A DNA stretch of 40,000 bases from Cristatella mucedo (Eukaryota; Bryozoa; Phylactolaemata; Cristatellidae). The DNA is taken from positions 1,372,501 to 1,412,500 of the forward strand of contig WPIO01000022.1 in the NCBI GenBank assembly GCA_009760855.2, given 5' to 3'. Positions 21,696 to 32,640 of this stretch are shown here, in pieces. The notes beneath the pieces were generated by a model. The model was given only the letters and a program-made list of their open reading frames with translations. It did not search any database and had not been told where the DNA came from. The translations under genes and the position numbers were made by a program. The first letter of the stretch is position 1. The number at the start of each line of letters is the position of its first letter.

Positions 21696-23970
21696 GATTT
21701 CAAGGGAACACGACATAAACCGCAAGTCCGGTAGGCGAAAAGGCCGTGAACAGGTGCTGCGGGATGCTGCCCTTATAACTCGAACATGGTCGATTATGAC
21801 ATACTTTTGGCAGGAAACTCAGCCCTGTATGACCACTCCAGCTCAAGAGGCTGAGGTAGGAGTGGATTTCAAAGCTTTAATGACTGCGAATACTAACGTA
21901 AATGAGACAGCGGCTAAAACTGAAGAGAAAATGCAAGCGAACTGTTTGCCATTCCTGCAGGCAGAAGCCGCAGTAACGGACATTACCGAGTTTCTAGAAA
22001 GCGATGATGTTCCAGCTCGGTGTCTATATGTGTCGGCTACTTTACATACTTCGGCGAATGGCCCTTACAGATTGCCGACGAAATGTGCTAGTATTGGGCG
22101 ACAGCAGGTAGAACGCAACGTACCCACTGCCACTCGTATTTTACTCCAACCAGATCCGTCTATGCAGAAGATGGGGAAACCAGGAAAATGCTCACGTGAC
22201 CTGTTCAAAACAACTCATCCGAAGTCAAAGGAACCTAAATCTATCGGCTTTGCTATTCACTATCAAAGCTTTGTCTACTTTGCTTTTCATGCAAGATAAA
22301 GTCACCAGAAGTTGTAGTCTTCGGCAAAAAAAGGATTTTGCAACTGGATTAAGAAGCAACAAATCATAGAGCATGAGGTCAGTTCTACTCATCGAGAATC
22401 CGTGATGAAGCTGCTAACGCGATGTGACACAGCAAAGCGTGTTGATCAGGCACTAATAAAACAAAGTGACAAACAGCGCGAGTATTGGTATGCTGTTCTC
22501 GAGTGGTTGTTTGAAACTATTTAGTTTTTTATCTGAAAGTGGCCTGGCCTTTAGAGGTGACAACCAGATTGTAGTCTCTGCCCATGACGACAATTATTTG
22601 GGAGTCCTTGAACTTTTATCAAAATTTCAATTCTTTCATGGCGCAACACTTGCAGATGCATGTTAACAAGGAAAAAGAACACACTCCATACCTGTCTGCC
22701 AACATCTGCAGTCAACAAATTCAACCAATTTGCCATGCAGTTGTCGATCAAATTAAAGCCGAAGTTTAGTCTGCCAAGTCTGACAGTCTTCTTAATCTCA
22801 GTTGATTCGACGCCTCATATATCACACCAGAATCAGCTGGCAGTAATTATTTGTTGTCTTGCCATCTGACCCTGCTAAGCGAGTTCTTACATTTATACCT
22901 CAGCAAGGTCACAAAGGTGAGCCGTTTGTAGATAGCTTGCTTCAGTTTCTGCACAACTGGGGGATCAACATTGACGATTGTTTCGGACAATCCTATGATA
23001 ACGCCAGCAAGATGAGCGGCAAATACAGAAGTATGCAGGCTCGTATACAGCAGATAAATCCTCATACCGCTTACATACCCTGTGCAAGACCTTTCCTCAA
23101 ACTCGTTGGTCAGTGCGTAGCAGCCTGTTTTGCCGATGCTGTATCGTTCTTTGACTTCGTCCAGTAGCTGTATGATTTTTTGCTGGTTCGACGGCACGCT
23201 GGGCCATCTTCGAGTGCAAGCTGGAACAGACTGCAGGTCGACCAACACTAAAGAGACTGTCGGACACACGGTGATCAGCAAAATTCGATGCGGAAAATGC
23301 TCCGCTGAGAAACTATGGTGACATTGCCGAAGCTCTGGTGGACGTTGTAGATGACAAAGTGGGCAATCACATCGCAGAGACGTGTCAAGAAGTCAGAGGA
23401 TTGCGAGATCAAATGCAGTGCCTGGAGAGGGGCACAATTGCTGCTTTCTTTCAGAAGATCCTTGCAAGATTCCAAACCGACTGCGCGTCGTCGTTGTAGT
23501 CAGCTGATCGCATTTTGAATTCCGTTGCTTCAATTTATGACTCATTGCAGATGTACGTCAAAAGCCTTCGTGAGCAGTTCGACTACTTTTTGTTCGCACT
23601 CGCGGCTTCATCTCGCACCCCTGTAGTTTACCTTGTATAAAACCTTCCCTTGTAGACTTGTCTAGTCTCCCCTTTTGTATGGCTCATGCGTGTGTATTAT
23701 ATTTGTGTAGTTTAAAGCACATGGCAAAAACCTGTCACGCTTTGAAAATTATTGGGCTGATCTCAGCACGTCACGCAGACGAAATCGCAGATATGACCAA
23801 TCCGGCGCGGGCACTGAGATTCAGTTGCAACCACTTGATAAATTCCATACTGAAATATTCATTGTTATAATCGACAGCCTTGCTGCTGCACTATCGAAGT
23901 TCAGGGAAGCATATGCTGAATTGGCCGACCGATTTGCCTTCTTGCCTAAAAACTTCACCACTTTCTGATG
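21694..23970 (+). pseudogene. broken hAT transposase, ZMYM1-like (DUF4371 type)
   Basis: Remains of a hAT-superfamily transposase related to the DUF4371/ZMYM1-like group, which would cut and paste the element through an RNase-H-like DDE core. In order: a basic N-terminal SG-R-R-K motif (about 21730); a TTF/BED-like zinc-finger region with CFSCK (about 22280), FGKKGFCNW and HEVSSTH (22320-22400); SGLAFRGDNQ and YLGVLELLSKF (22540-22630); YLSANIC (about 22690); VDSTPHIS with the first catalytic Asp (about 22800); GQSYDNASKMSGK (22985-23025); PCARPFLKLVG (23080); and DRFAFLPKNF (about 23930). The frame changes at least four times and has stops, so it is non-functional. The C-terminal hATC dimerisation domain and third catalytic residue are missing; an L2 tail starts right after the last homology. 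Confidence 0.85.
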
Positions 23971-23999
23971 CAGAAATTCAAGAAGGTGCAAGCGAGTAA

Positions 24000-24167
24000 G
24001 GCATGCTGCCACTAACCAAATTTGCATACTGACCCTGTGCACGTCACCGCTAACCATGTTATTCTTGTTGTTTATCGAGTCTGCTACCACTGAACATTCG
24101 ATCGTGTTTCCTTTGCAGCAATCTGAGGACGCTTTACTAAGTGTGTTATTATTATTATTTATTATTG
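24000..24167 (+). mobile_element. L2 LINE 3' UTR fragment inside the hAT-type element
   Basis: Matches the 3' UTR of the other L2 copies in + orientation (CTGACCCTGTGCACGTCACC, then CTAACCATG, TTTCCTTTGCAGCAA, GGACGCTTTA) and ends in (ATT)n. The left half of the usual hairpin is deleted. It sits just beyond the end of transposase homology, within the inverted-repeat element. Confidence 0.8.
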
Positions 24168-24749
24168 TTAGCTTTTATTTACGTGCACACTTTGTTTGCG
24201 ACTAGTCTCTAGCTGATACATTACATAAGCTGCTCGACATTTATTCGCCAAAATGCTTCCCTAATGAGCGATTTTAGTGGTTTAATGTGCTTCCTTAGTT
24301 ATGGGTCGCTATTGTGTAAAGTAAGGTCAGTGATCAAACACTCTCATTTAAATGACGGTAGACAGCCTTAGAAGTTATATGCTTGCTGCTTACGGGTCAT
24401 CCATTTGGTAACCGTTGTTAATATACCAGAGTGTGCTTGGTTAAGTATAAGTATCCTTTAAGCAAATTTTACGCTGTTATCAGAACCTTCTAAAATGTTC
24501 AAGGAGATTTCCGGACATTTAAAGAAGGCTTTCCTGGCAGCTGGAATGCTTTTGGAAGGGTCAGCTCTTCACATCGGGCTTTTCAAAAGGTCCGCTGCGA
24601 AAAAGGCAAAATGTGCCAGGAGTCTGGTGGTATGGAGGAGGGCTCGTGCTCTCGGCCAGCGGCCACCCCGCGCGCCTCCAGCCGCTAGCCAGCCTGCCGG
24701 CCGGCATTTTCTCTGCGAGGTTACAAATGCGCCGTCGCGGCCGGTTATA
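24168..24749. other. right-hand non-coding part of the inverted-repeat element
   Basis: AT-rich up to about 24490, then GC-richer. No homology to transposase is recognised; a poly-frame region at 24495-24761 is unassigned. Confidence 0.45.
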
Positions 24750-24802
24750 ATGCTGTTATAATAACTACAGTTTTTTAATCTTTAGTATAAAAAATGAACA
24801 AG
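24750..24802. repeat. right arm of 53-bp inverted repeat
   Basis: Begins ATGCTGTTATAATAACTAC and ends AAAAAATGAACAAG. One mismatch to the reverse complement of 21643-21695. Confidence 0.95.
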
Positions 24803-25101
24803 CGAAACTCCTTGGGCAACAAATGCAGGCGTGCGCGCAGCACGGTCGGTCCATGCGGATGCGCCGTAAATACTGACGACGCTGCACATGCGTCGCAGGC
24901 AGCGCGGCCAGCGAGTGGCAAATACTGCCGCAAATGCGAGCAGGTGCGCACGCTACGTCAGTCGAACGTGGCGGAGCGATAGAGAGCGCCCGTACCTTGA
25001 CGTGGCGAGTCCCGATTCGTAGCGTCGCGAAGACTGTTCGACGGCAAGCCCGCGAAGGACATCGGGCGTCCGACGCCAGCCACAGCGCACAGCCACACAC
25101 A

Positions 25102-25632
<531 letters not shown>

Positions 25633-25768
25633 TGCCGAGCTGGTTTGGTTCAGCGGTTAAGGTGCTCGCCCCGACCAAGGTCTGGCTGAGGTCATGGGCT
25701 CGAGACACGTGGCATACGTGAAGCGCCTGAATAGAGATCAAGTTCTCTCGGTGCGCTATACAAATGAA
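25633..25768 (+). mobile_element. tRNA-derived SINE (family B) with L2-type 3' hairpin
   Basis: A-box region TGGTTCAGCGGTTAAGG (25647-25663) and B-box-like GGGCTCGAGAC (25697-25707), then directly a hairpin at 25723-25756 (GCGCC...AGAGA...TCTCT...GTGCGC) followed by TATACAAATGAA. The tRNA-like head joined to an L2-like tail with almost no body makes this the simplest SINE here. Copy at 18685. Confidence 0.8.
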
Positions 25769-27577
25769 CCGCACTGAATTCAACCCGGCCGTGGTTCTGA
25801 GACTAACGCCGATGAAAATGTATTGAGAAACTGTAGAATTATAATGCAAATTATGCCGGCAGAAGCGAAATGCCCCAGCCTCGAGTGCGTGCGAGGAACT
25901 TCGGCCACCGAGACGCGCGAAGTTGCTAGGCAGCCTTTGGCCTGCACTCGGTCGCCGCTCGGGGCACAGGCTTCCGGGCATCGGGGCTGCCCGTGAAGGG
26001 CGTGAACACGACGTCCGCCATCGCGGCTCGTCTACCACTCTCAGGAGGTCGCCAGTACGGTCGGCGTGCAGCTATTGACAGCAAGCAGCCACTGGCAAGC
26101 GACATCTACGCGGCGACCGAAGTCACTCGCCGCGCGCACGTCCACTCGGGGGCGCTCGCGGCGCACGTTCTGCAGCGCCAGGGAGCTGCCGAACGTGTGT
26201 GCGACGATTGAGCGACGTCACACAGGCGGCCTCGCCCTTCGCTTGCGCCCAGTCCGCGCGCATGGGATCGCAGGCGAGCTCTGCAGGCTACTACGCGGAC
26301 TGATGATGGAAAGCATTCAACAGTCGCGAGGTGCACGAAAGAAAAACTGCAACGCCGACACGAAGCCGAGGCGAAAGAGTCGCTGCGAGTGGCTCGTCTG
26401 CTTCTGCCGACTCGTCGTTTATTGCCGTGTGCTTCCAGTGCTTGCCCGCGTGCAAGATTCAGCGCATGTCGCTAACCGGGCTTCTACTACCACCCAGAAG
26501 CCCCGAGTGAATAGCCGAATGCGTAGAGGCGCGCTCGTCTAAGCGCGACGCCCATTAGGTCGTCATTAGCTCTTGATCGGGCGCTTCCTTTGCAGCGAGC
26601 TGTAGAACGCTCGGACAGAGGTTCGATTCTTTTATGGTGCAATACAAAGAATGTGTTGCTGACACTTATTGTAAATGGCGGGCCCAGTGCGGTGAGACTC
26701 GGACAGCCTGCGGAGCTAGAAAGTAAGTCAGTCGTATGCGAAATAACTCCGATCGCGACCGGGCCTGAGATCATGAGCGATTCCTGAGTTACATTGACGA
26801 CGAGCCGGATGTGTCACAATACATGGCTTAGACAGTGAAAAAATGCTGCGATCCGAAGTGATGGCCCGCCAATTGGCCGGTGCAGTGCACGTGCCGCGCC
26901 TCTGCTACTCGAGAATACGCCGCTCGCTACGCTAAGGTGGTTCGCTCGCTACTATCGAGTGAGATCGCGGCTGCGCTCTCCTCTGCCTGTCGGGATACCT
27001 GCGACCATCGGTGCAGCACTTGCAGCACTTGCTCTGTTTTGAGGCTTAGCCAGCTTCATCAGGACTTGTCTGTCACGTGTCTGCAAGGACTTGCATCCGA
27101 TGCGCTGCGCTCGTCGTGGCAAAAAACTTCCTTGGCAGCAGCTGCGACGCCCTCGTAACAACAGCCGATCCATTTTGCTAAGCCAGGTGCGACTCAAAAG
27201 CGTTTCTCGGATTAATTACTTTCGAACTTCTGTGTAACTTATTTGCTATTTAAGAAAACTTGTGCATACGCGCTTTCAGCCTGTAATCGGACTGGTTTCC
27301 TAGCGATATAGTAGAGATTTAGGCATGTTAAGCTCGTGCGACGTTTTGAAGTGTTTTTTGGATGTACGCCCTTACATATGGACTTCGTAAACCAGCTTTT
27401 ATACAGTTGTCTGAGTCTGAGCCAGCGAATTCAGCTGCAGAAAAACACTTGCCTTAATGCACACCAAATGAGTGCTTGCCATGAAACGACGATTGAGAGT
27501 TAATAGTTAGCCTGCCATCTCACGGCCTACATTCCGTTTATCTCCAATTCGTCAAAGAAATAGACAGCCTACAGGTT
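25769..27577. other. anonymous region with one weak exon candidate
   Basis: GC-rich to about 26550. The most exon-like stretch is about 26596-26722: a good acceptor (CTTCCTTTGCAG), an open frame reading NTKNVLLTLIVNGGPSAVRL, and a GTAAGT donor at about 26723. I do not recognise the peptide, and the opposite strand is also open, so no gene is called. Confidence 0.35.
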
Positions 27578-27818
27578 TAATATTAATAATAATAATAATG
27601 ATAATAAAAATTTACATAGCGCCCACAGAGCTCTGAATATCTTGCTAGGCACTTTACGTGAGCTTAAAAGCTGACTCAACAGCCTCATCATTTTTATAGC
27701 GGCAGAACAGCCTTAACGGCCATCAGCACCGCTTGCAGTGGACACTAAAGGATCGCCCAACGCAGGACTAGAACCACGACCTGGATCGTGCAGAACTAAC
27801 ACATTGTCCCCGGGCGAA
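27578..27818 (-). mobile_element. tRNA-derived SINE (family A), full length with L2-type tail
   Basis: On the minus strand: degraded head (GGTCGTGGTTCTAGTCC in the B-box position), the CACTGCAAGCGGTGCTGATGG body, GGCTGTTGAGTCAGC, then a hairpin (GTGCCTAGCAAGATATTC...GCTCTGTGGGCGC) and a TTTTATTATCATTATT tail. This is the only family A copy here that keeps the L2-like tail, and it shows that the family originally had one. Confidence 0.7.
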
Positions 27819-27837
27819 TCATCCAGGAGGCGAAGCA

Positions 27838-27925
27838 TGCATGATAAAACGGTTAGTGGTATCATGAGCGAAATGTCGACGAGCATAGCATGGTTAGGGC
27901 GACATGCAGACTATCAATCAGGTTT
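27838..27925 (-). mobile_element. short L2 3' UTR relic
   Basis: The words GTGGTATCATG, GCATGGTTAGGGCGACATGC resemble the L2 3' UTR (GTGGTATCATGC, ACATGGTTAGGGGTGACATGC in the 13147 copy). Small and degraded. Confidence 0.4.
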
Positions 27926-28453
27926 GTGTTTCATTAATCAGCCCGCCTGAGCATTTTGACAAACAGTGCGGGCAACTTAGCTAAAAGAGCTGCACTTGCA
28001 TCGCCAACCCTCATGTCGTCGTCTTTAACTTTGAATGTGTGTTCGTTAACTTCGACTCTATATCTCACATTTTTGCTTGATCGTTCAAAGCCCTACATGT
28101 CCGTTTTGTTTTGCCTGCTATTAATTTAGTCCAGCTGGGCTAGGGTCACGTGTGCAGCACACGAGCGCAGGTGCTCTCAGAGTCGTCTCGAACCAGTCTG
28201 CTCAATTTCCGCTAGCCATCGAGGAGCTCTCGATAGCCACTTCGGTGGCCTCGTTGTAGTGCGAGCTGGAATGCGAGACAGGTATCGTAAAAAGCACGCA
28301 CACGCCGCCATTTCAAGTGCAACTGAAACGCATTGCGTAATTGCAAACGTTTTCTGAATCGCGGAGACGCCTTCTTTTTGTGCCCAACGACGATCGAAAT
28401 GGATTGCTACTGGCAGTGAGCCGCGTTTCCTCGGACAGTAAGCAAGTGGACGC
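27926..28453. other. anonymous region
   Basis: Nothing recognised. Confidence 0.5.
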
Positions 28454-28503
28454 GAGAGCGCGAAGGCGCGCGGGGGGGGGGAGGGGCGCGCCTTCGCGCT
28501 CTC
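28454..28503. repeat. perfect 18-bp inverted repeat with G-rich loop
   Basis: The left arm GAGAGCGCGAAGGCGCGC (28454-28471) pairs perfectly with 28486-28503. The 14-base loop is a run of ten G, an A, and three G. It can form a very stable hairpin or cruciform. Confidence 0.95.
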
Positions 28504-28630
28504 CGTGACGCGTGCCAGTCGGTCAGCGCTTGGACGCTCGAGCGCTCGCTGCTAGCTCCGCGTTCGTTCTAGCCGATCGATGGCGATATCCCAATCGGCT
28601 CTTGCTCATATCGATCTGACGGCGAAAGCA

Positions 28631-28737
<107 letters not shown>

Positions 28738-28883
28738 CGAGTGGCGTGGCCACGAGTGCTTGTGCCAGTGCCTGCCAATGATTCAATTCATGAAAGGAAT
28801 GTACCGAGCTTTGGCAATCAACAGAGTTTGCTCACGCCGAGGCTTGCCATCAAGTCAACCCAAGAGGTGAACCGCTCAGCTCA

Positions 28884-28951
28884 GTAGCATGTGCGTGCAG
28901 GTAGCATGTGCTTGCAGGAAGCATGTACTTGCAACTACCATGTGCGTGCAG
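28884..28951. repeat. 17-bp minisatellite, four units
   Basis: Four adjacent units like GTAGCATGTGCGTGCAG with one to four differences, followed by the first six bases of a fifth. Confidence 0.85.
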
Positions 28952-29577
28952 GTAGCAGCTAGTTGTCTTGCAATTTAACCCGTATCCTTCCGTTTTCTTG
29001 AAATAGCCAAAGTGTTCAATTTTTAAAATTTTTACGGGCCCAGCTGTAAGTGTTCTGTATCATCCGTGACAGCTGAGTCGCTAAAGCAGCGTTTAGAAGT
29101 AGTACGGAAAGAGTTATAACTCGAACTACCCGAGACTACCTTAGCGAACCTTGGCTTATATCGGCGAGACAGGGCTTCCCGCAAGTGTTCTGTTTGAAGA
29201 TTGCAGCATCTTTAAGGCGCAAAAAAACTGCCGAGCGTCTACCTGTATTAATGAGCGTCTACCTGTATTAATGAGCGTCTACCTGTATTAATGAGCGTCT
29301 ACCTGTATTAATGCAGTTGACATTTTGTTTTCTGGAGAAGACTGTGCGTGCATTTATCAGGCTCTTTCATCTGAACAGAATCTAGCTATTCTTGCGTCTT
29401 TGTCCAGGTATTAGGTTTGAATTTGAGTGTTATGGTATTTCCTGACTAGTGTCCTTCAAAAAGCAAGCTAAGACCCTATCTGTTCCTCATAAAATTTTTC
29501 CTGTCCGCCTGTACTTTCCTCTGTATGGTCGTGCTTCCGAAGTATTATTGTGAATTTTAGAGCTAATATTAATATCA
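28952..29577. other. anonymous region apart from a 20-bp minisatellite
   Basis: AT-rich, no gene recognised. Confidence 0.5.
29233..29312. repeat. 20-bp minisatellite, four identical units
   Basis: Four perfect tandem copies of GAGCGTCTACCTGTATTAAT with no differences. Confidence 0.97.
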
Positions 29578-32500
29578 ATATTTATAATACACATGATAAA
29601 GTGCCCTAAGAGAGCCCAAGTTTTTCCTAGGCACTTTACATTTGTTGCGAAAGAATCAGGATCGAAAGGTAAGTGGTATCATGCTTGATACCCAACATAA
29701 ATAACACAGTTAGGGGTGACGAGGTGGACATGCACAGGGCAGCAAGAAAGTATGGTTAATGGAAGCATGTACATTGTCGGCACGCATAAGCGCATAATAA
29801 GCGAATCGCAGGGACCCACTAAATGCCGCCATAAATAGGCACGTTTCTAATTTCTTTTTAAAAGTAGTCAATTCAAGAATGTCGTGACGCAAGTCAGGAG
29901 TGAGTTCCAGGCTTTGAGAGCATACGAACTAAATGCACGGTCTCCGAAGGATTTGAGATTTGTACTAGGTATAGGTAAGCAGTTGGATTCCGAAAAGCTG
30001 GTGGTAGAATGCTTAGCATGGTGGGGAGTATATTTGATAGGTAGGCTGGAGCCAAAGAATGAAGTGACATAAAAGTGAATGAAAAAACCTTGAAGTCGAT
30101 TCGTTTATTAACTGGTGGCCAGTGCAGGTCCGCAAGAAGTGGTGAGATGTGGCAACTGTGACGCTAACGAAAGACAACTATGGCTGCAGTTTTGCATGAG
30201 CTGTAAGCGCCCGATTGCACATGCCGGTAGGCCAGCAAGCAGTGAGCTACAGAAGTCAAGACGGGATGTCACAAATGCATGGACCAACTTAGATGTGGTA
30301 TCCCTGTTTAAAAAAGCCCGAATGTTAGCAGTACTATGTAGCTGAAAATAGACACACTTAATTGTGGAGCTGATGTGGTCGTCTAAGGAAAAGTTACTTT
30401 GGAACATGATACCTAGATTTTGTACAGGTTCAGCAGGAGATATGATGGCAGAGCCGAGTTTGAGCGTTAGCCTTTCCAATTTCTGAATCACACTGGGTTT
30501 TCCCACAGCTAGTAAGTTTTATCATCATTCAATTTAAGAAAATTTGCTGCCATCCATGTGCGGATGTCATCAATACATTCAGCAAGAAAGTTTAGAGAAT
30601 TTGACGTGCTGGAGGGCTGAGAGAGATCAAGAAAAGGTACAACTGAGTGTCATCCGCATACAAGTGAAAGTCTAGGTTGTGCTTGGAAATCACATCGGCA
30701 AGAGGGAGAGTATAAACCGTGAAAAGAACCGGACATAGCACGGAGCCCTGAATTACCATATACTTCAGAGGTTCCTCTAGCGATCTCTACCCATTCACAT
30801 CAATACTCTGGAGTCTCCCACTGAGATATGACCTGAACCATAGCAGAGCTGTGCAAGTAATGCCCAGGTGAGATAAGAGGCGCTCAAGAAGGACTTGGTA
30901 ATCGATAGTGTCAAAGGCTGCCAAAAAATCGAGCAAAAAAGCTGAGATACTCTACCAATGTCTGCATTCCTAAGTAGGTCGTTGTTCACCCAAAGCAAAT
31001 CTGACTCGGTGTTGTGATTAGCTCAAAAGCCAGACTGGAACTTATTAGCAAGGTTTGAAGTTTCAATATATGAGTTCAGCTGGTCTGCCACGACTCGTTC
31101 CAGTGTCTTTGATAGGAAATGTAGAAGGGAGATTGGGCGGTAGTTGCTCAAGTTTTCTTGGTCTAGCGTCGCTTTTCTGAGTAGTGGCCTGACTACAGTA
31201 TTTTTGAAAGGTGCTGGGACATCACCTGAGGCTAATGACATAATAATGATGTTAGTTATTCATGGTGGCAGCAGATCAATGCGACATAAAATGAGGACAG
31301 TGGGAATAGTATCCAAATGACTTATTGTCTTCTTTGATTGGGATATGAACTTAAGGACGAGGTCCCTAGTGACCTGCTTGAATGTAAACATTGAGGTGCT
31401 GCCAGGACTCAAGGGACAGCATTTAGGGGTGAGGCTGCCATCGCAAGGATGAACTCTCTGTGATCTTTCCTCTCTTCTGGAGAAAAACGCTAGAAAAGCG
31501 ATCAGCTAGATCATCGCAGGGATCATCAGGTAAGGAGCTAATCTGGGAGCGGTTGAAAAGATGGTTGCTCGTCGATGTCAGCATCTTTAGATTGTGTATC
31601 TGTGATCCAACAATGTATGCATAGAAGCTAGACTTAGCCTTTGCTAGGATCAATTGGTACGACCTACATTAGTCTCGTATGCCTGTCGATAGACAGTCAG
31701 TCCCGATCTTGTGTATGCTTTTTCAAGCTTTCGCTTAGGAGACCTAGCTAGCTTAATGTCTTTGGTAAACTATAGGCCATCCGGGCGATGGAACACTTAG
31801 TCAGAGGTGCACACTCGTCGAGCACGTCAGCTAGTGTCAAGTTGTAGCTACCTACTAATGGTGACAGATCGCAAGGGGGACTGAGCAGCATAGACGAGGC
31901 AGATATTCTCGAACGGACAGCTGCGGTGTCAAGGTCTTGAGGTTTTGCGATTTGCAGTTGATTTTAGAGGAGGAGGAGGAGAGCACACACTGTAGTCAGA
32001 ATGGGATCTGCACGTGGTGAGATAAGCAGGATTTGGCGATAATTGGTGATGACAAAGTGTAGTTGTATGGAAAAATTTGATCGAGTGTGCGACCCTTGAC
32101 ATGAGTAGGGCCATGCACATTAGCCACAAGAGACGGTGAGTCAGTCAATGCTCAAAGTTCAATGCTGAAGGCATCCGATAAGTTTACAAAGTGAATTTTG
32201 AATCACCCATAAAGAGGAAGGATCGATTCCTTGCACACACAATCGAAATTAGATCGGAAAAATCTGAGATAAACGAGAATTTTGTACCTGGCGAACGATG
32301 GACTAATGCCACCATCTTTAGCTTGTTTTCGGGTGAAATCAAGACAGTCGATTCGAAAGACTGCTTCGAGGGTAGTGCAAATGGCTTGAAGTTGAATTTC
32401 GAGAGCACGATAATAGCCACTCCACCTCCAGTTTTAACTGATCTAGGGGTGTGAAAGAATGAGAAACCAGTCAGGGTAGCGTCTTTAATTTTCGGGCAGT

Positions 32501-32640
32501 TATCCGAATTTAGCCAATTTTCAGTCAAGGCGAGCAGGTCGAGACTATTTTCAAAAATAAGGTCGCTTACTACTAGAGGTTTATTGCAGATTGAGCTAAC
32601 CAATTGAAGTACTTCATTTCTATTCTATTCAATATTCCTA
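29578..32640 (-). mobile_element. L2-clade LINE, nearly complete second ORF, degenerate
   Basis: The most complete L2 copy, read on the minus strand. From its 5' end: an AP-like endonuclease region (LDLLALTENWLN, then TGGGVAIIV; 32603-32184); a linker (SSFYAYIVGSQIHN; 31653-31423); reverse-transcriptase fingers (LSNYRPISLL, LSKTLERVVADQL; 31241-31023); the first catalytic motif LAAFDTIDYQVLLERL (about 30945-30900); the catalytic YADDTQLY box intact at about 30660-30637; FVTSRLDFCSSLLAGLPA (about 30255-30205); LTTFKKKLETCLF; then the 3' UTR, hairpin and an AT-rich tail. The protein would nick target DNA and copy its RNA. Several frameshifts and stops (for example at 31022) make it inactive. 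The sequence before the endonuclease is absent, so it is slightly 5'-truncated. Confidence 0.92.

Larger units (their letters stand above)
21643..24802. mobile_element. 3.16-kb element bounded by a 53-bp inverted repeat, containing hAT transposase remains
   Basis: The left arm (21643-21695) and right arm (24750-24802) are inverted copies matching at 52 of 53 positions with no gaps. Identity ends abruptly at both edges. Between them lies a broken ZMYM1-like hAT transposase, starting right at the inner edge of the left arm. I see no convincing 8-bp target duplication outside the arms (left flank AATATTCA, right flank CGAAACTC), and the arms do not start with the usual CAG of hAT ends. The boundaries are clear, but the transposon class of the ends is inferred. 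Confidence 0.65.

Noticed and set aside
29233-29312. CRISPR-like regular repeats
   Set aside because: Units are contiguous with no spacers, in an animal genome; it is a minisatellite.
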